Origin: Torreya grandis
Taxonomy: Eukaryota > Streptophyta > Pinopsida > Cupressales > Taxaceae
NCBI GenBank assembly: GCA_037957365.1
Contig: JARHVA010006307.1
Coordinates: forward strand, 482,001-546,000
Reading direction: 5' to 3'
DNA length: 64,000 bases
Shown: piece after piece, positions 22,907 through 36,482 of the stretch
How the letters are laid out: every line of letters begins with the position of its first letter
How positions within the stretch are numbered: the first letter of the stretch is position 1
The notes under the pieces: model-generated
The model's database searches: none
The model's input: only the letters and a program-made list of their open reading frames with translations
What the model was told of the DNA's origin: nothing
Made by a program: the position numbers and the translations under genes

Positions 22907-24720
22907 ATGATGAGTCTTACCAACCCTAATAGGTTATCCCATAAGAAGCTTGTGGCTCTTTCCATAGATGAAAGTAATGTGTATGTATCTACTAGCACTA
23001 AAAATTATGGGACCCCTCATCATTCCTCTTCAATTCATAATCCTCTCTTCTCCTTTGAAGATAAAATTGAATTAGATTATAACCCATAAAATATCTTCTT
23101 CATCAATGAGTTTCCTTAACATCAAGGAAAAGTTCCTTCTACTATTTACCATCTCATGATAAGTGGTCAAGTCGAGTAAACCCATTCACCTTCTCCTACA
23201 TTCTCACATGGATTTGGGGACACTAACTTCTTTTATTTTTATCCTCTTCCCTCTATTTTGACCCTTTCTCATACCATGATATCTTTCTCTTTTATTTATT
23301 CCATGTACATGCCTAGTATCTTTACTAACATGGTAGGTTCGACATCTAGTGGGCCTCTTTCAAAACCCAGTCATCTCAAATTTTCCACTAGTACATCACT
23401 TGATATCCATGGTAATCATGCCTCTAGTTTTTTTTTTCATCCCTCTACTATTAAATATTTTTCCACACAATAAAATTATGCCACTAGTGCCTCACTCACT
23501 AATAATTCTTCTCAATCTATAATTAACACCCATAATGATACCCAAAATAATACTACCAATTCCAATGCTTCAAATAATGCTAATAATACAACTCAACCCC
23601 ATCAAATCCTATTACAAAATCTTAATCAAATGAATGTTTTCCAAGCTAACAATGTAAATCAAATGATGCAAATTTTGAATCATCTTATCCATCTTCAAAC
23701 ACACCCTCAATATATGTCATGAGGCACACATAACCAACATGTTCCCCCATCTCCTTTTTAGGATTCCCATGGTAATCTTATCCCTCAACCTCCTATTGTT
23801 AATAAAATAATCAAGCATCTTCAAAATGAGACTCTTACATATTAAATTGATAATATCAATATATGAGGTATCACCCCTACCATTACTTATAATGGAGCAA
23901 CCAATCTTACTCTTCACTTAAACACATTTAGAAATATATATAAAGATTGGGTCAAATTAAATAATTTTTCCACTACCAAAATTTTATCCAAGACTTTCAT
24001 GGATGATGATTTAGATTGGTACAACCAAATCAAATCTCATTTCATCACTATTTTGGAATATTTAGTTAATGCTCTAGTGTAAGAGTTCTAAATTAGTGAT
24101 CTCCCTAAGAATATCTTGGCCCATTTTATCAATTGTAATTAACTTGAGACCAAACCTGCACAAGATTTCATCAAACAATGGAAGCCTTATCTAACAAATA
24201 TGAGCATAATATGGTAGATGATAACCTTTTTCATTTTTTTCCTAATGCTATTTTTCCCAAGTTGTAATATCAAGTTTGGACTATCTCTTCACATACTTTG
24301 GAAGAGGCCATTGACCAAGCCAAGTGTCAAGATTTCCTTATGCATTAATTCAAGCCATCCAAACCTTATATGGGTATTCACATGTTAATCAAGAATAAGA
24401 ATTGAAATTATAATAATGATGGTGTCACCAACTCTTATGATACCGTTCACACTATTCAAGCTATTGTTCCTAACTAAAATTCAGAACATGCTTCCCCTCC
24501 CAACTACATCACTAATCCTCTATTTTCTTCAACCAATAACATCAATGTTCATAAACATTTATCCTTAGAAAAATTAAAAAAATAATCTACCAAGGCCTCT
24601 CCCATGAGAAATTGATCCCACTTGACCCATGAAATCTTGGTATGATCCCAATAAATTTTACTGGTTCCATGCTAGTTGGGGTCATTTTCATGAGACTTGT
24701 AGGCACCTTCATAATTGGCT
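22907..24720 (+). pseudogene. Ty3 gag of B, broken
   Basis: A 60-residue open start at 22907 is followed by Asn/Gln-rich sequence (~23500-23700). A Ty3 gag core at ~23880-24200 contains D-L-D-W-Y-N-Q-I and later F-I-K-Q-W, the residues that align with W-Y...L...F...F...W in plant gag. A degenerate knuckle (F-Y-W-F-H-x3-G-H-x4-C) lies near 24655-24700. Stops and shifts are numerous. The protein would form the particle; it is not intact. Confidence 0.62.
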
Positions 24721-25584
24721 ATGGATTTTCTTCTTGGTCCCAATTTTTACCATGATTATATCATTCATAAAAATCAACAAGCCTATGAAATTACCTTCAA
24801 ATCCCATGAAACACAAAATAAATCTCAAGTTTTGAACCAAGCTAATGCTCATTTGGCCATCTATAAAGATCCTCTTCTAAATCACCAAGATAACCAAGAC
24901 AAACCTACCCCTTTTATCAATAATTTTGATATTCTTATTGACCCATATCCTAAAGAGAGTATGGTCAATATGAATAAAATGAGAAGGGTGGTTGATTTCA
25001 TTGATCTTCATCCTATCCACACCCCTCAATTGTCTCATAAATTTCATGTTATCTAAGACACTTTTCAAACTCAGTTAATAGATGTTGGGCAAGAAGAACT
25101 TATATCTTTTGATGAACCAATTCCAACACATCCCTTAGATAACACTTCTCATATGATTTATAGCATTCCTCCAACCTATTTACCTATCAATAATGATACC
25201 CCAACTTGTATCAACACTTATTCGAATCTATCTCAAACCAAACCTACATTAAGTACCCCATCTTCTCAAGATGATCAACAAACTTATCCTCCAAATAAAA
25301 CTTATACATATTCTCAACATAATTTCATGTGCATTTTGGTTTCTCCTTCCAAATACCTCCTTTGACAATATACACCTATTTCTAATAGTCCTCTTATGGG
25401 TTATGATGAGTGGGATCCGATTATGGAGATTACTAATCTCCCCTCCCAAATCCCATTTCTTGAAATTAAGTAGACCTCTCCATGCCATCATAATCATCTT
25501 ATGAAGCTTTTATTTGAAATGAACATCCTTCATCCTCCCCTAACAGGGCACGAAGCCACCTTACCTAGATAAGAAGATAGAATT

Positions 25585-26260
25585 TTACATTAATGAAAAG
25601 AGATTTCCATACATATTGATGAAACAATGGATACTTTGCTTTCCCTCAAATTCACCATTCCTTCTATGATCCTTGATGAGATTATGTTTCATGCAGATGA
25701 TATTTTTCTTTTTATTAGTGTCCAAATTGGTGATATCCAAGTCAAGCATGCCTTGATTGATAAGGGTTCGGGTACTTGTATTGCCTCTCTCAATTTTATC
25801 AAAAACCTTAGATATTCTGAATGTAATCTTAAATCCACATGTAATGCATGCCAAGGCTATGACCAAAGTAAAATTCATCCTTTAGGTTGTGTGTGACTCC
25901 CCATTACCATCCCACTTTTCCCTATTCATGTGAAGGTGATGATATTCAACTTTCCTCTATCTTATAACATTCTACTTGGTAGGCCATGGACTCTTTGCAT
26001 GAGAGAAATTATTTCTTCCACTTTCCAATGTGTCAAATTTCCTCAAAATGGATATATCTATAAGATTTAGGGTGATAATAATCCTTGGAATTTTGAACAA
26101 TTCCAAGACCATGGTGTATTCAAGATTCCTACCCTTGAACCTTTACCAAGCATTCCATTTCATGAAACTCAATGGTTTAACTTTCCTTTCAATTCCACTT
26201 GAGGTTATAATGGTTACCTTGAACTCATCAAGAATATACCCCTTAACCTCTTAGATTCTA
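25585..26260 (+). pseudogene. Retropepsin of B, Tat-like, broken
   Basis: Around 25720-25800 the frame gives a beta-strand run, then A-L-I-D-K-G-S-G (active-site D-x-G). It is followed by H-P-L-G, Y-N-I-L-L-G-R-P-W near 25960-25990 and F-Q-C-V-K-F-P. The L-L-G-R-P-W ending is characteristic of protease domains in the Tat group of plant Ty3 elements. At least two stops interrupt the domain. Confidence 0.68.
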
Positions 26261-27626
26261 ATGATGATGTGATAAATGAGATCAATCTCAAGATTAAAAA
26301 TTTGGATCTCTCACCTCATCTCATTTCTTATCTTCCCCCTTTTTTTCAACCTCATTCCTATCAATCACCTTGCTATGATATACCCATTGTCTTAATTAAC
26401 AATTGGCATTCCATTCACCATACCACATTGGATGACAAGGTCATCCCTATCTACAAGATTGACCTTCATACACTTGATTATGAAGATGTCTATACCTTAG
26501 ATGATCCATTATTAGGAGGTCTTGTTCATGCCCAAGATGTTGAGATTATTCATTATCATTCCTCTTTGCTTTAGTCTTTCAGTATATCTTCTAGCATTCC
26601 ATCCTATATCATTCTTAATTTTAATATTTTTCCTCTTGATCGTAGGGTAGATATGGTTCACACACCTCAAATTTCTAAATATCCTCATAGGAGTATGCTT
26701 ATATATCATGTTATTACTAGTCCCTATTTCTTTTCTAGATACCAAGACCCCTCTATCCAACTTATCCTTAAGATGATTGTAACTATCTTTTAGCCTTTTA
26801 TGCTTCCTATCCCTCCCTTAGTAGATCCCAATTCAGATCTTATTCCCACTCCCATTCTAGTTGAGTCTCTTCTTATTCTTGATCCTATTACTCCTTCAAT
26901 CAAGCCTTGTCTAGTCTCTCCAATAGCCCCACCCTCTCTTGGTGATGGTTTTCTCCCTTTATAGTAAATTATTTTTTTACCCACCAAATGGGTTGATCAG
27001 CCATATTGTGACATTCATAAAGTTGTTGATCACTAGACTAGAGACTATTCATTTTACCAATCTTCCTTAGCTTTTGTTTCTACTCCTCCTATGAGTACAC
27101 CTACTAAGTCTACTCACAAGAATATGTGTTAATTTCATCCACACATTTTCATAAGTTGTGATAATATATTGACATCTTGCATCCTACCACTACTCAATCC
27201 ATAGATAAGGCTATACCTACCCCAAAAGTGTTACCTAAATATCTTCCCAAATATGGAGAGGTATATTATCTTTGGCACCAATGTGGTACACATCACATTG
27301 ATCATTACCACATCCTTCAGCATCATCTCAAGGATTACCTCATAACCATTCTTGTGCCTAATACCTTACTTCCCACATGTCTCCCTCACAAGAAGGCCCC
27401 CCCTTCTTCCCCCCATAGATCCACAGCCTATGGTCCCTTCTCCACCTATTATTTCTCTACCTATGAGTCCCTTACCCATGGACCTTCCCTCACCCATGGA
27501 TGCCTCTCCACCAGTGACTCCTTCCCTGGTGGTACATTCCCCATCGGTAACCCCTTCACCTCTTATAGAATACATTCACATGCATTATTATTAGCATCCC
27601 CTAAATTATATCCCTCATTATCATAA
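26261..27626 (+). pseudogene. Downstream part of B polyprotein, unassigned, Pro-rich
   Basis: Open stretches of ~100 and ~149 codons (26269-26574 and 27177-27626) continue after the protease. Around 27250-27340 the frame reads Y-Y-L-W-H-x-C-G-x-H-H-I-D-H-Y, which looks like a second decayed CCHC/HC knuckle of the Tat type. The end is rich in Pro, Ser and Thr. No reverse transcriptase block was found. Function unknown. Confidence 0.4.
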
Positions 27627-28095
27627 TCCTTTAGGCACTCCTACATTTTATGTTGAGGAGATTTGACATGAATTATTTTATCAAATTTCCCTGAATATCA
27701 ATGAGACTTTAGTTGTAGTTTGTATTCAACTTCATAGAGACTTATCAGATGTTATGGATAATGTGTGTCGAAAAATATATCAATACTTATGAACAAAATC
27801 ATGATGTTATTACATTTATTTCTTCATTTGGATTAGATGTGTACTCTAACTTTACATTCATCTATTGACATTATTTCAAATTATTATCTATCTTACATGA
27901 TGAATTTTTTTTTGTATTACATGTTGCTTATGATGTCATTATTTTCTCTTATGGATTATTTTTCATAAATTAAATACTTGTTCTTCTTGAGTTCCTTTTC
28001 TTTTGTTCACTCATTATTTTTCATGATTATTTTTATCTTATCTCCATAAACATGGATAATTTTTATTGAGACTTGGTTATACAAACCTTGCTTCC
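27627..28095. other. B internal sequence, left of insertion C
   Basis: AT-rich, no open frame of note and no pol motif. It ends with CTTCC, the target duplication of C. Confidence 0.5.
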
Positions 28096-30498
28096 TATTG
28101 AACAAATTTGGATTACATATCAAATTTTGCCTAGTTCAATAAATAAAGTGGAAGTGGTAGAAAATATAAATATTCAATTTATAGAGACCATATGTCAAAC
28201 ATATAATAGTTATAGGGGTAAGTAATCACATTGGTTTATCTAACTTAGTCCCTAGTTGTTATGTGTTAATTTTTAGATCATCCACCAAATCATGATAAAG
28301 GCTGTGCATGTTCAAAGTTATATCCCTAGTCATATTTTACTAAGTGTCCCATACTTATTCAAATGAACTAAAATGTCACCAAGACATCATAGAGAAATAA
28401 GTGGACCAACCAACTTACACATTTAATATCTTACTTAGGAATCCTCATGCCACCAAAAGATCAAATGGGTTCAACCCTTTCGGTCTTAAGAATATCTCTT
28501 GAAAATTTGGTGCCTCCATGACTTTTACACTTCAAGTTATATCCCTTCAAAGTTGGAACTAAAACATAAGATGTTTGTGCTAATGTCAAAATGAAGCTCA
28601 GGAAAAAATATATGTGTGATTAAAAATGATGGTTTGTGGGATGTCAAAAATGTCTATGCAGATGTTAAATGACATTCACATGAATGTCAATTTTAATCAA
28701 GGTATGTAACCATTTGGGTTTAAAAGGTCATTAAAAGGTTTGAAGTTGGTTGATATATAAAAATCTACAGGAACCGTCATATTAACACATAAGATTTTAA
28801 TGATTTATGTTGAGTCAATGAAGTTAATAGGTGCCCAAGTTAAATTCTTTAAAGATATACAAGTTGTATATGATCCAACGGTGTGAGATGATCAATCAAA
28901 AATATAATAGATAAAAATAACTAACAAAAGGATTGGTCCCAAACAAATCAAGGGCTCACACTCAATCATACAAATGATTCGATGAAGTGCAAGAACTAAC
29001 AAAAAAATAGGACTAGGGAGATTAATGATGCATGTGAACTCATACATCTTGATCAGATGGCACACATGAGTTAAACTAGTCAAAAAATTCAAGGAGATAA
29101 TGAATTAAGGACAAGTGGCACAAGTGCATTCAACTAGTAGAATATCGATGGATCATGGGCATCCATGCATAGATAGATCAAAAGAGTGAGATGGAGTCAA
29201 TAAGTCAAAAGGATCTATGAAATAAATAAGCATAAAAATAGTTGAGCATGATATAGATAGTTTAATTTGGCAATTAACAACCAATGAGAAGAATCAAGCT
29301 CAAGACATTTTTGATGAAATTCAAAGCAGTTATTTTAGACATAGGCAAGAAAATATAGAAGAGACAAGCTCATAGGTAAACCAGAGTTAAACCAAGGCCA
29401 TAGTTCAGAAATAAAGCATCATAAAAAAAGCTCCATATAGATGAAATAGATCCTTTTGGTCTAATACAAAATTTGAGGATAGACCAATGACTATGTGAAA
29501 ACTAATGGTCTAAGATTAGTTTTTGCATATAGTGGAATTGTTTCTCACCTCATCATGGTTCTTATTTTTAGGTTCAAATGGCCACCTATTGTAGAGGTGT
29601 CACTTTTATACCAATTTTAAGATGTGATCCTTCTCATAAGATAATTAGATGATATCATGGAGTTCCAAGAAAATACCTAGTGGTTTCATAAGGATCATAG
29701 AGCATTAAATTCTTTTTCAAAGCCCTTTGAAATTGTGCCTTTCTTATAAGATCCTAACTCAGCAATGTTCTCAAATTGGTGCTAATATATCAGAAGTAAT
29801 TGAGCCTTTTCCAATGTACAATTTTCCCTCTCTCCTTTTTCTATAAATCAAGGCCTCTAAAACTTAAAATGATAATTTATCCCTCTTTTTTGGTATGAAT
29901 AGACTCTACCAAAATTTATACTATGACATATTTTTGATACAATAAAGACCGAATTCCATCATTTTATAAGCTGGATTGAAGTGTGTTCTATGAATTCATG
30001 CACTAGAGTTAAGTTAATGTATGTTCCTTTCTTATGTCTATAGTTTTCTCACCTTTAAGAAGTGATTAATAATATCATAGGTCATTATAAGTGCAATCTA
30101 TAGTTTATTATTTAGTTTGAAAGTGGATATTTGTCCTCTCTTAGTAATTTGATACTTGATTAATGCTTTATTCTAAAATATTTATGTGAGATTGATGTTA
30201 TTTAGTCTAAAAGTGTCTCATTGTGTTTTTTGTGTGAATTGGAGTGATCAAATCATTGGTGCATCATCACTTTTTAAATGCTTTTATAAATTTTCTCAAT
30301 TCTCTCTCCCTTTTCCAAGTAGGTGTTAGTTTAGGTTTAGTGTAGGTGATAGATCCATAAAGAATATAGCCTTAATTAGAGGTACGATCCATTATTAAGA
30401 TACCCATAACCTAGGATCAGTCCCATGTTGGTTTAGATTTGAGTAGAGGAGTTGAACAATCCCCTTGCTTAGCTAGGGTATAATCTAGAACCTTAATA
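28096..30498 (+). repeat. 5' LTR of C (~2.4 kb)
   Basis: It aligns with 44097-46485 from TATTGAACAAATTT (right copy TGTTGACCAAATTT) to CTAGAACC plus TTAATA (right copy CCAACA). Long matched blocks include CAAATTTTGCCTAGTTCAAT and CATAGATAGATC. Each LTR contains AT-rich non-coding sequence only. Confidence 0.88.
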
Positions 30499-30652
30499 GT
30501 TTTAACATGCCTGGTGGGACAAGTTTCCTTGGTATAATTGAAGTTTGAATATTGAAAATAAATATTCATAGTAGTAGGAGAGATTTACGATCATCAAAAA
30601 CTAAAGATCCTTTAGGTTGTAGAGCTCGTAGCATATTTTAGATAATACTTTC

Positions 30653-32160
30653 ATGCCAAAGGTTACAACAAGAGCATCAAGTAAAGGTAGTTCTTTTAAA
30701 CATATTGAATTACCTCTTACTTCTTATAAAAGATTGAGATTCAATAGAATAAGGCCTTATCCTCCAAAGCAATGTTTATCTTCTAATTAACCTATTTTTT
30801 TAGTCCAATCTATTGTCCCCATAAGCCATATCCCTTTTGCCCAAATGGTTATCAGGAATCAAGTGTTTATCCAATTAAACAGGGGTAGTCCCCTAAATTT
30901 GGCCCAGTATGATGACATTATTGTGTCTGATCTAAAAGGTATCCCTTTTTTCTCTAGAGAATGGGATAAAACTACTGTTATTGAGCATATCTAAGATGTT
31001 TCCAATCTATGTTCTATTCATAATGTTACTCAAGATAATGTGTCTATCAGATTACTTATTGCCTCTTTTAAGGGAAAAACATTTTAGTGGTATAGGAATC
31101 TTTCTTTGACCTATATTTATAATTAGGATGAGTTTGGTTCAGCTTTAGTTAAGCAATTTGAAGAAAAGTCTAATCATCTATATTTGGTTGAACAATTAAC
31201 TACCATAAAAAGGTACCCCCATGAATTCATGTCAGACTTTAACCTCATATTCTAAAAGACATGGATTAGGATCCCTACATTGGTTAGACCATCCCTAGAG
31301 AATGCATTTTTATACTTCTTTAAGGCCCTTAATTTTGATATAAGTGTTAGGATATAGTCCATGGGTGGTAGTAACTTACCAAATACCTATGAGATTGTTA
31401 TTAGAGCAAAGAATAGCTTGATTCTAGTTGGTAAACTTACTCTAAATTCTCTAATGCCCTTTTTTCTAGAATTCCAATCTATTCCTCCCCTTTAATTTCC
31501 CCAAATTCCATCTATATCCCCTATTCCATCTCTAAAAGTCTAAGTTACAGCCCCTTATAATCAATCTAGTGAGATTGGTGATTTGAAAATTATGCTACAA
31601 GATTTCAAAAATGAAATTGTTTCACTCAAGAGATAATAGTACCAAGATAGACCTTATAAGTAGTATAACTAGAGTACCTATCAGTCTTTCAATAACCGAA
31701 GACCACCTTATCAATTTTTCAAGGATAATAGGCAACCTTATCAAAATCAAGGATCTATAACCCAAAGTAAGCCATATATAACCCATGATCCTAATGTACC
31801 TTCTAGATTAAAATATATTATTCCCCAAAATAACTAGATGCAATATCTAGGTTGGACACCTTCCAATTAAAATGACATTTAAATCAAGCTTTGGTATCAT
31901 AAGAGATTACCATGCCAAAAATGACACAAAAAGAGTTCCCTCTTCAAGGTGGTCAATATCAAGACATAAATATGATAATCCAAGGAGAAGATCAATAAGT
32001 TCTAGGTCAGCTTGATGCTATCAATGTTAATTGGCATTTGGATGATCACATTGCATTCAACCAAGTTGGTGAAACTAGCAACAAAAAGGGTCAAGTGGTA
32101 GCTCTGAATAAAACTAAACAAGATCAGTTGAAGAATCTCAAGATGTGAGCAATACTTCTA
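30653..32160 (+). pseudogene. Ty3 gag of C, broken
   Basis: The ATG at 30653 opens a basic N-terminus. A gag core follows: W-Y-R-N-L at ~31090, then F-x3-L-V-K-Q-F and a later W-I-R-I-P-T, consistent with the W....L.....F..F pattern of Ty3 gag. A Gln/Asn/Pro-rich tail spans ~31650-31860. No CCHC knuckle was seen. Stops and shifts throughout. Confidence 0.62.
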
Positions 32161-32462
32161 GTGTTCCTAATTTTGTGTCAAATAATTTCAAAGATCAAGT
32201 TGTTATTCATATAGCATAGAAGATTTAGAACATAGAGACAGTGAAAGGTTCCCAAATGCCCCTAACTAGAGAACAACCAGTGGCTTAGAGGTTGTAGCCA
32301 AAGGTTAGTGGAGTATATTTTAACATTATTGATCGAATGAAAAAATAAAATGTTATTATTATCATGTGGGATTCTCTTTTCATCCCAAGGCAAAAGGACA
32401 TGTTGATTCAAGAACTTTCAGATCTTAATATATCTAAAGAAACAATTGAGAAATAAGGTGTC

Positions 32463-32960
32463 TTGGCTAATTCAGATCAACAAATCAAGAAACCTGATCA
32501 AAAGACACATAATATGAAAAAGATGGATAAATATAATTTCAAGTCAATCAAGACCCCTCCCTTTTATCTCTCTTTGATATTAGGTGACTGTATAGTCCAT
32601 AATTGTATGGTAGATAGTGGACCTAGTATCACTATCAATCTAAACAAATTACAAATAAGCTTGGTCTTGTCTATGAGCTAAATACCAAAGGAGTATTGAA
32701 ATTATATGGATCACCAATGAAAATATTAGTCATTATAAAATACCTAAATATAACATTACATGCTTACCCCATTTTTATTATTCAACAAGATGTAGTTGTC
32801 ATGGACCTAACTCCCTATTTTGCCATGTGTCTGTCAAGAGATTTTACTTTAAAAACTAGAGGATATTTGTTATCTAATAGGACCTATCTAATGTTCAGAA
32901 CTAGGTATGCTAATAAGGTGACAATACTTTTTGAACCCATTGCAATATTTCATTTTTAGC
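32463..32960 (+). pseudogene. Retropepsin of C, broken
   Basis: Open stretches at 32463-32681 and 32696-32959 cover the domain in two frames. Visible are N-C-M-V-D-S-G-P-S (active site D-S-G, ~32605-32630), L-N-I-T-L-H-A-Y-P, V-V-V-M-D-L-T-P and C-L-S-R-D-F. This order is typical of proteases preceding the extra RNase H in this lineage. Confidence 0.7.
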
Positions 32961-33194
32961 CATACATGCCAAGCATGGTGACCACTAATTGTGTTATCTT
33001 AGATAAAGTGTTATAAAACAATGAGGTTGAATCTAAAACACCTCTAGATGGATTCCAAGATCTTTTCCTTGATTAATGGGCCTCTGATTTAAATGATCGT
33101 GATCCCTACAAGTTATTTGAATAAAAAACACTTGGTGCCTATTATCTTCATGAAAATTATACACCAATTCCAACATTAAAGAAAGATGAGCAGC

Positions 33195-33770
33195 CTAGTG
33201 ATGGACTATGATAGTTATATTTTGATGGATCCAGGAATAAACATGGCACTAGAGTTGGACTGATGTTAATTTATATAGCTAATCAAAGGTATTTATCTTC
33301 TCTTAATTTTTAGTTTGATTTTTTTGATAATGTTATTGAATATAGATTACTAGTGCATGGTTTACAATGGGTAATAAAGATGAAGGTTAATTCCTTACAA
33401 GTCTTTAGAAATAGTGAACTAGTAGCTCACCAAGTAAGAGGACTTAATATATGCAAGAAACCACTACTTAAGTCTTATAAACATAAATTATGGGACCTAT
33501 TTGAAGACTTTCAAGTCTTCAATTTTCAAGCCATACCAAGAAATTAAGACAATCATATAGACATGTTAACTACTATTGGATCACAATTTAGTATCCTAGA
33601 TAATATAAAAAGGGACAAAGTCCAATCACACATCAAGGTAGTTATGATACCTTCTATTTTAGACAACCATGACAATTATAAAGTATTGAAATATGATATC
33701 TATATTGTTAGATTTTTACAAGAGGAAGCCAAATTCTCCTCAAGGAACAAAGATAAACATTTATAGCAGT
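33195..33770 (+). pseudogene. RNase H-like domain upstream of reverse transcriptase in C
   Basis: The segment starts with L-Y-F-D-G-S-R (~33215-33235, first catalytic Asp), then V-I-E-Y-R-L-L-V-H-G-L (Glu) and S-E-L-V-A-H-Q-V-R-G (usually D-S-E-L-V; here the Asp is Asn). It ends with I-P-R-N, a stop, then D-N-H-I-D-M-L (last Asp region). This is the archaeal-type RNase H pattern of Tat-related elements. Two long open pieces are 33353-33547 and 33563-33766. It lies before the reverse transcriptase and is separate from the normal RNase H after it. Confidence 0.72.
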
Positions 33771-34039
33771 ATGATGATCATATTGTGCAATTAAAAGCAA
33801 ACAAGTTGCCTAAAGTACTAGTCACCATGGAAAATATATTCAATAGAGATGATTAATTAAGAAAATAAAAGTTTTCTTTATCAACCAAGGAATAAAACTA
33901 CATAAATGTAAAGATTAAAACTAGGAAAAAAATTAAAGCTAGGTAAAGTTTGCACATCTTTAGAGAAAGAAGCTGTTATTAAGTTATGTTAGAATTTTTT
34001 AGATGTCTTTGCATAGAAGTATAGTGACCTTAATTTTTT

Positions 34040-34885
34040 TTATCCAAGTATAACTCAACATACCATTAAGTTAGAATATGAAACTAGGCCAGTTAGAAAA
34101 AGGCAAAGGCTAATCAATCTAAATCTTGAACCTCTAATGAAAGCTGAACTGCATAAGCTCATTGATTCAACCATAATATTTCTAATTAAGAACTCAACTT
34201 GGGTAGAAAACCTTGTTCTAGTATGGAAAAACATTGGTGAAATAAGGCTATGTGTCAACTTATGTGACTTGAACAAGGCCTCTCTCAAAGATCAATACCC
34301 ATTGCCATCAATGGAACATATTTTAAAACTAGTTGCATGTTTAGAAAGGTTCTCTTTATTGGATGGTTATAATGGATATAACTAATTTTTGGTCAAAGAA
34401 GAAGACCGGTACAAAACATCCTTCACCACAAAGTGGGGGAAATTTTCATATAGAAAAATTCCTTTTGGTTTATCTAATGCTGGAGCCACTTTTTAGAAGG
34501 CTGTGGACATGGCATTTTAGGGTCTCCTCAACAAGTTTGTTCTTGTTTATCTAGATGGCATAAAAATATTATCTAATAGTACAATGAGCATATGATTCAT
34601 CTTAGATAGGTTTTTGAAAGGTGTAAATAATTTGGAGTGTCTTTGAACCCAAAAAAGTGTGTTTTCTTTATTCATGAAGGTAGGCATTTTGGACATATTA
34701 TTTTAAAGAAAGGTATAAGCATAGACCCTAATAGGATAAAATCAATTCGTGCACTATCATTGCCTAAGCATAATAAATCCTTGCAAAGATTTTTAGGCAA
34801 GATTAACTTCATAAGGAAATACATTTTAAATTTTTATACTTTAACTAAGCCACTTACAACCATGTTAAATAAAGCTTAGAGTTTT
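34040..34885 (+). pseudogene. Ty3 reverse transcriptase of C, catalytic box mutated
   Basis: Recognisable blocks are I-K-L-E-Y-E-T-R-P-V-R-K, W-V-E-N-L-V-L-V, G-E-I-R-L-C-V-N-L, L-N-K-A-S-L-K-D-Q-Y-P-L-P, L-D-G-Y-N-G-Y-N, F-G-L-S-N-A-G-A-T-F, S-L-N-P-K-K-C-V-F and G-H-I-I-L-K-K-G-I. The Y-x-D-D box reads Y-L-D-G near 34547-34558, so the second catalytic Asp is lost. Stops and at least two frameshifts are also present. Confidence 0.85.
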
Positions 34886-35345
34886 AGTTGGTCTAAAGGA
34901 GTGAAAAGTTTTGAAGAAATAAAGAAAACTATATCCAATGCTCCTACACTCCTGAACCCTAATTTTACAAAATATTTTTTCTTATATAACTATGCTAACC
35001 TTGACACAATATCAGGTATTATCATGCAATAGAATAAAGAGACTTTAGAGCATCCAATAGCCTTTTTTAGTGAAAGCTTAAAAGAATATGAAACAAGGTA
35101 TTCTTTTGTTGAGAAGCATGTTCTTTCAATTATAAGGTCTCTTAAAACATTTAGGTACTTGCTATCCAATAATAAGATACATTTGATGGTTTCACATCCA
35201 AATGTTAAATACTTTATTCTAAAAAAATAAATAAGTGACAAAAGAGCTTGTTGGATAACCAAGGTCATGGAGTATGACATTAAGATCAAAGTCACAAAGC
35301 TTGTTAGAGGCAAAGGATTATGTGAACATCTAGCCCAAGACTTAC
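34886..35345 (+). pseudogene. Connection and second RNase H of C
   Basis: Following the reverse transcriptase are F-S-W-S-K-G, A-P-T-L-L-N-P-N-F, E-H-P-I-A-F-F-S-E-S-L, F-V-E-K-H-V-L-S-I-I and M-E-Y-D-I-K-I. These are the blocks of the ordinary Ty3 RNase H that degrades the RNA template. Stops occur within. Together with the upstream copy the element carried two RNase H domains. Confidence 0.78.
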
Positions 35346-35556
35346 AAGAGTCTAATGAATAGGTTATGGTGTCAAATGATCAAGATCTTGAAATTAATCA
35401 AGCCTCAAATTCCATTTGGTTCCAAGATATGGTAAGATATCTATAAGATGGTATTTATCCTTCTCATCTCACTCCTTCAAAGAAGAGATATTTTAGATTA
35501 CAGTCAATTCCTTTTCTCCTTGTTCATAATGTATTATTTAAAAAGGATATCAATGG
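35346..35556 (+). pseudogene. Integrase of C, N-terminal fragment before D
   Basis: A short tether follows RNase H, then L-L-V-H-N-V-L-F-K-K-D-I-N-G, the start of the HHCC zinc-binding region. It is cut at AATGG (35552-35556), the duplication of D; the reading continues at 42664. Confidence 0.72.
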
Positions 35557-36482
35557 TGTTAAGCATAGGCTTATCTTGAGAGGGAGTTAAATTTGTATAA
35601 GATAACTTTTTAATCTATTCAATTTAATAGACCACAAAAACCATAAGCATTCAATATCTAACAATTAATAACATAAGAGAACACATGATTCACATTGAAA
35701 CCCTTTCAAGAGAAAACTACTAAAAAATATTGCTTTTATATATAAATAAATCTTTTAAAATGTTTGTAGGCACCAACCTAAAAGAGACACCAATTCTCAA
35801 ACCAAGTATCAACTCAGTCAAATTATGACCACCCACCCACTAGAAACATCAATCCCCTTTGCCAAGAACCAACCCAGCCAATTCATGAGCACCGACCCAT
35901 AGGAGCACCAACCCCTAGACTATGAGGCACTGACCCCAAGCTAAATTTATTCCACCACCTATGATTTCTTCTTCAATCAAATGGTGGATTTCTTCTCTTA
36001 CACTTTATCTCTCAAAAAATTTCTTATATACTTTATGCTCTCCTCTCTTTCTCAATTCTCAAATAATATTCTTCATTAAAATAAATCTACCCTTCACACT
36101 TCTTTTCTTAAGAGATATTCTATTTCATTTTTTTCTCTTCCTCTCTTTTCTCTCACACTTTTAAGATCTTCATTCAAATTTAATGCTTGTTATACTTCCA
36201 TCTTCTCTCTTATATAGCCATTAAATGATTTATCCCATCCAAGAGGTACCTCTTTACTAAGAGATATGACATTTCCATCAACATTTTCATTCACTTCCAT
36301 CAAAATTTCCATTCACTTCCATTGAAATTTCCATTCACTTCCACTGACATTTTCATTCAGTTTCAGTAACAATTCTGTTCACTTCTGGTAACAATTTCAT
36401 TCACTTCTGGCAATAATTTCATTTGACATTTTCATTCATGTTCGTTACAATTATTTTGACATTAATGAAAATTATTCCAACA
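35557..36482 (-). repeat. LTR 1 of D (3'-most on the minus strand)
   Basis: It runs from TGTTAAGCATAGG to ATTATTCCAACA on the + strand. It matches LTRs 2 and 3 along its length, for example AATTAATAACATAAGAGAAC and TTAAAATAAATCTACCCTTC. Confidence 0.87.

Noticed and set aside
27352..27594. Overlapping + and minus frames in the Pro-rich end of B's polyprotein
   Set aside because: Low-complexity C/T-rich sequence gives several open frames at once; at most one (27177-27626) continues the B polyprotein.
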